Positions 15,151 to 17,545 of a DNA stretch of 17,545 nucleotides are shown here, piece by piece (positions within the stretch are counted from its first letter, which is position 1; each line of letters begins with the position of its first letter). Below the pieces are notes generated by a model. The model saw nothing but the letters and a program-made list of their open reading frames with translations, did no database searches and had not been told where the DNA came from. Source of the DNA: an uncultured Bacteroidales bacterium. GTDB taxonomy: Bacteria; Bacteroidota; Bacteroidia; Bacteroidales; UBA932. A program made the translations under genes and the position numbers. The stretch covers positions 1 to 17,545 of the forward strand of contig CAMFSN010000023.1 of assembly GCA_945983015.1 (NCBI GenBank), read 5' to 3'.

Positions 15151-16810
15151 AAGGCTCCACTCCGAAATACTTTAAGAACATATCGGAAGGAGATTCAGTA
15201 CGGTTAAGACAATATTTTTCCATCATAGAGGCCCTCTGAAGAGCGGCCTCTTTTAGTTTGTTATAATAATCCAGCCGCAGATTCACGTTCTTAGGGGCCA
15301 GACGGGGATGCCGTATGCAGATGACCGTGCTGACGGCGCAGGGAATGTATCTGATGACGTGCTCGAGCGAAAGTTCGTAGAGCAGAACCCTGAGTTGAGG
15401 CACGGTGAGGGAAAGATTGGCCGCGAGATATTTCTCATCGACAGGCACGGCATAGGAGAAAATAGCCGTGTAACTGCGCATCAGCAACTCCAGCAGGCTG
15501 ATCATCTCCGGCTTTGGAAAATCCAGATAATGCAGGCTCTTTCTCTCCGGCAGAATTTTCACTCTGGTCGGAATGTCCACGTCTTCGGTGTAGAAGAAAT
15601 GCCCTATCCTGGACAAATACTCCAAGGCGTAATGGGTGCTCACCCTGGGAAGGGAGAAGTGCTTGCAGAACTCTGCCAAATCGAACTTCAACTCCCTGCC
15701 CTCCCCCGTCTCGTAAGGAATCTGATAATAGACGTGAATCTTCTGATAGACCTCCTCGATAAATTCCGGCGTAGGGAAAGAAAGCTCCACCATCTGGTAT
15801 AACCTACTGATATCCCGCTTGTTATAAAGGAGCACGGCATAGGCTTTAAGCCCATCCCTTCCGGCCCTTCCGGCCTCCTGGTAATAGGCCTCCATAGAAT
15901 CCGGAATATCCATATGCACCACAAAACGCACGTCCGGCTTGTCAATTCCCATTCCGAAGGCATTGGTGCATACCATCACCCTTATCCCAGACTCCTTCCA
16001 ACTTTGCTGTCTTTGGCTGCGGCTTTCACTGCGAAGACCGGCGTGATAATAGTCCGCGCTCACCCCACAGGACTTCAGGAACTGCGCGACCTCCTCACAT
16101 TTCCTGCGATTTCGCATATAGACTATTCCCGAACCCTGCACCTTCTGACAAATAGTCAGCAGCTGCCCCAGCTTGTCATTGCACTCCCTCACCACATATT
16201 TGAGATTCTCTCGGCTGAAATCCCCCTTCAGGACATTCTTTTCCTTGAAGGCCAATTTCTCCATAATATCCTCGCAGACCTGAGGGGTGGCCGTTGCCGT
16301 GAGCGCCAAGACAGGCACTTCCGGAAGCACTTCGCGAATCTGGCCTATCAGCAGATAATCCGGCCGGAAGTCATATCCCCACTGCGAGATACAGTGGGCC
16401 TCATCCACCACTATAGTGCTGATGGGAAGGCTGTCCAGATATGAGCGCAGCAGCGTGGTTCCCAGCCTTTCCGGCGAGAGGTATAAGAACTTACAGTCCG
16501 GATCATAGACCGCATTGTTCAAGGCCAATTCTATCTCGCTTCTGCTCATCGAAGAGTTTACTGCCAGAGCCTTGATTCCTTTCGCCCTGAGATTCTCAAT
16601 CTGATCTTTCATCAGGGCGACCAGAGGACTTATCACCAGGGCAAGGCCATCCTTCATAAGCTGAGGGAGTTGGAAACACAGAGATTTTCCACCTCCGGTA
16701 GGCAGCAGGGCCAATGTATCCCTTCCCTCCAGCACGGAGTCTATCACCTGCTTCTGAAGGGGGCGAAAAGTATCAAATCCCCAGTATTTTTTCAACAAGT
16801 CGAAAGGCAT
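15140..16810 (-). CDS. recQ: RecQ-family ATP-dependent DNA helicase lacking the C-terminal zinc cysteines
   Basis: A 3'-5' superfamily 2 DNA helicase. From the ATG at 16810 it has 556 residues: Walker A LPTGGGKS around 36-43, the DEAH box (VVDEAHCISQWG) at 136-139, LALTATATP near 168-176, and motif VI QEAGRAGRDG at 311-320. Both RecA-like domains are intact. An in-frame ATG at 16831 would add seven residues (MAIAAIN); I prefer 16810 because MPFDLLKKYWGFDTFRPLQ is how Bacteroidota RecQ proteins usually begin. The second half resembles the Bacteroidota RecQ form of about 630 residues. That form ends, as I recall, with a Cys-Arg-Ser-Gln segment and a C-G-x-C-D-x-C zinc motif. Here the protein stops at MFLKYFGVEPSTE, just before that cluster. 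No HRDC domain is present. Helicase activity is plausible; the missing tail is unusual. Confidence 0.9.
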   Translation of the reverse strand: MPFDLLKKYWGFDTFRPLQKQVIDSVLEGRDTLALLPTGGGKSLCFQLPQLMKDGLALVISPLVALMKDQIENLRAKGIKALAVNSSMSRSEIELALNNAVYDPDCKFLYLSPERLGTTLLRSYLDSLPISTIVVDEAHCISQWGYDFRPDYLLIGQIREVLPEVPVLALTATATPQVCEDIMEKLAFKEKNVLKGDFSRENLKYVVRECNDKLGQLLTICQKVQGSGIVYMRNRRKCEEVAQFLKSCGVSADYYHAGLRSESRSQRQQSWKESGIRVMVCTNAFGMGIDKPDVRFVVHMDIPDSMEAYYQEAGRAGRDGLKAYAVLLYNKRDISRLYQMVELSFPTPEFIEEVYQKIHVYYQIPYETGEGRELKFDLAEFCKHFSLPRVSTHYALEYLSRIGHFFYTEDVDIPTRVKILPERKSLHYLDFPKPEMISLLELLMRSYTAIFSYAVPVDEKYLAANLSLTVPQLRVLLYELSLEHVIRYIPCAVSTVICIRHPRLAPKNVNLRLDYYNKLKEAALQRASMMEKYCLNRTESPSDMFLKYFGVEPSTE

Positions 16811-16815
16811 ATTTA

Positions 16816-16846
16816 TTGCAGCAATAGCCAAAATTGTTTATCTTTG
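16816..16846 (+). promoter_or_regulatory. Promoter of pckA (Bacteroidota -33/-7 type)
   Basis: A -33 TTG at 16816-16818 is followed after 20 nt by TATCTTTG at 16839-16846, a full match to TAnnTTTG. Spacing fits the primary sigma factor of Bacteroidota. The inferred start near 16850-16855 leaves a leader of about 40 nt before the pckA ATG. The -33 element abuts the preferred recQ start on the opposite strand, and would lie inside recQ if the ATG at 16831 were used. Confidence 0.65.
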
Positions 16847-16855
16847 CGTCGCAAA
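16843..16855. repeat. 6-bp inverted repeat overlapping the pckA -7 box and start site
   Basis: TTTGCG and CGCAAA flank a central T, so the last four bases of the -7 box form the left arm and the right arm lies at the inferred transcription start. It could be an operator for a dimeric regulator, a small 5'-end hairpin, or chance. The 12 bases GTCGCAAATTTT recur at 379-390. Confidence 0.4.
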
Positions 16856-16866
16856 TTTTTATAAGG

Positions 16867-16874
16867 CAAAAATA
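16867..16874 (-). promoter_or_regulatory. Weak candidate -7 box for recQ
   Basis: The minus strand reads TATTTTTG, matching TAnnTTTG, 56 nt upstream of the preferred recQ ATG. A TTTG lies 22 nt further upstream, slightly beyond the usual spacing. The stretch is AT-rich, so chance is a real possibility. Confidence 0.25.
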
Positions 16875-16892
16875 CAAATTATACTTTAGAAT

Positions 16893-17545
16893 ATGGCAAA
16901 CATTGATCTTTCAAAGTACGGTATCACAGGTGTGACCGAGATTCTTTACAACCCTTCCTACGAAGTGTTGTTTAACGAGGAGACCAAACCTGGTCTCGAA
17001 GGCTATGAGAAAGGACAGGTTACCGAACTGGGTGCCGTCAACGTAATGACCGGCGTTTACACCGGCCGCAGCCCTAAGGACAAATACATCGTAATGGATG
17101 CTAACTCCAAGGACACCGTATGGTGGACTTCCGAGGAGTACAAGAATGACAACCACCCTCTCAGCGAAGAGAACTGGGCCATCCTCAAGGACCTCGCCCT
17201 CAAGCAGCTTTCAGGCAAACGCCTCTTCGTGGTGGACGGTTTCTGCGGAACCCACAAAGACACCCGTATGAAGGTTCGCTTCATTATGGAAGTGGCTTGG
17301 CAGGCACATTTTGTGACTAATATGTTCATCCGTCCTCAGAACCAGGCAGAGTTCGATCAGGAGCCTGACTTCGTAGTATATTGCGCAGCTAAGGCAAAGG
17401 TTGAGAACTATAAGGAACTTGGCCTCAACTCTGAGACAGCAGTCGCATTCAACGTCAGCAGCAAGGAGCAGGTTATTCTGAACACCTGGTACGGCGGTGA
17501 GATGAAGAAGGGTATGTTCTCTATGCAGAACTACTTCCTCCCTCT
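16893..17545 (+). CDS. pckA: Phosphoenolpyruvate carboxykinase (ATP), PckA (partial, C-terminus outside window)
   Basis: The ATG at 16893 opens 217 codons that run off the right edge, about 40% of the usual 530-540 residues. GVYTGRSPKDKYIV at residues 54-67 is the conserved substrate-binding segment of ATP-dependent PEPCK; R59 corresponds to the oxaloacetate/PEP-binding arginine. The start MANIDLSKYGITGVTEILYNP is typical of Bacteroidota PckA. The enzyme interconverts oxaloacetate plus ATP with PEP, CO2 and ADP in the cytoplasm. In gut Bacteroidales it often runs toward oxaloacetate, fixing CO2 on the route to succinate. The catalytic lysine, P-loop and metal ligands lie beyond the window. 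It has its own promoter and appears to use a more restricted codon set than its neighbours, consistent with high expression (by eye, not computed). Confidence 0.97.
   Translation, partial: MANIDLSKYGITGVTEILYNPSYEVLFNEETKPGLEGYEKGQVTELGAVNVMTGVYTGRSPKDKYIVMDANSKDTVWWTSEEYKNDNHPLSEENWAILKDLALKQLSGKRLFVVDGFCGTHKDTRMKVRFIMEVAWQAHFVTNMFIRPQNQAEFDQEPDFVVYCAAKAKVENYKELGLNSETAVAFNVSSKEQVILNTWYGGEMKKGMFSMQNYFLP

Noticed and set aside
15241..16810. A frameshift as the cause of the short RecQ
   Set aside because: The frame is continuous through all helicase motifs, and no cysteine-rich continuation appears in other frames beyond the stop.
1..17545. CRISPR array, insertion sequence, phage, toxin-antitoxin or biosynthetic gene cluster
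   Set aside because: No regularly spaced repeats, transposase, integrase or cluster-type genes were seen. Apart from the RhuM scar, the content is core metabolism, envelope and tRNA modification.

Overview
The window looks like a chromosomal stretch from a member of the order Bacteroidales, Bacteroidota. The gene content fits: a large TamB next to TsaD, a Bacteroidota-type shortened RsmI paralogue, and an M3 peptidase made as a lipoprotein. Genes mostly lack Shine-Dalgarno sequences and are packed tightly. The best promoter matches the Bacteroidota -33 TTG / -7 TAnnTTTG pattern. Genus cannot be fixed from this sequence. Most of the window is ordinary core genome.

Layout. (1) Positions 1-323 hold the N-terminal part of a GNAT acetyltransferase on the minus strand, cut by the window edge. 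(2) Positions 324-479 are a small scar: a short in-frame remnant of a RhuM-family gene and a tRNA T-arm-like fragment, directly behind the trkA stop codon. (3) Positions 478-5392 are a compact minus-strand operon, in transcription order tsaD, a COG2509 FAD-dependent dehydrogenase, a GT2 glycosyltransferase with a non-ATG start, and trkA. (4) A 45-nt gap separates tsaD from the plus-strand operon and carries back-to-back candidate -7 boxes. (5) Positions 5438-15150 are a plus-strand operon: tamB, an RsmI-like methyltransferase, folB, mtaB, a PhnP-like metallo-hydrolase and an M3 metallopeptidase lipoprotein. Neighbours overlap or are at most 6 nt apart. (6) A minus-strand recQ overlaps the peptidase gene tail to tail by 11 nt. 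(7) The start of pckA (phosphoenolpyruvate carboxykinase) follows, with its own promoter, and runs off the right edge.

How they fit together. TsaD (t6A37 formation) and MtaB (methylthiolation of t6A37) act in sequence on the same tRNA position and sit in the two divergent operons. TamB serves envelope assembly, FolB folate synthesis, TrkA potassium uptake and PckA gluconeogenesis. I see no new multigene defence, toxin or biosynthetic system. The observations most worth checking are the RhuM/tRNA-like scar after trkA, the loss of the C-terminal zinc-binding cysteines from RecQ, the shortened RsmI paralogue with altered motifs, and an inverted repeat overlapping the pckA promoter.
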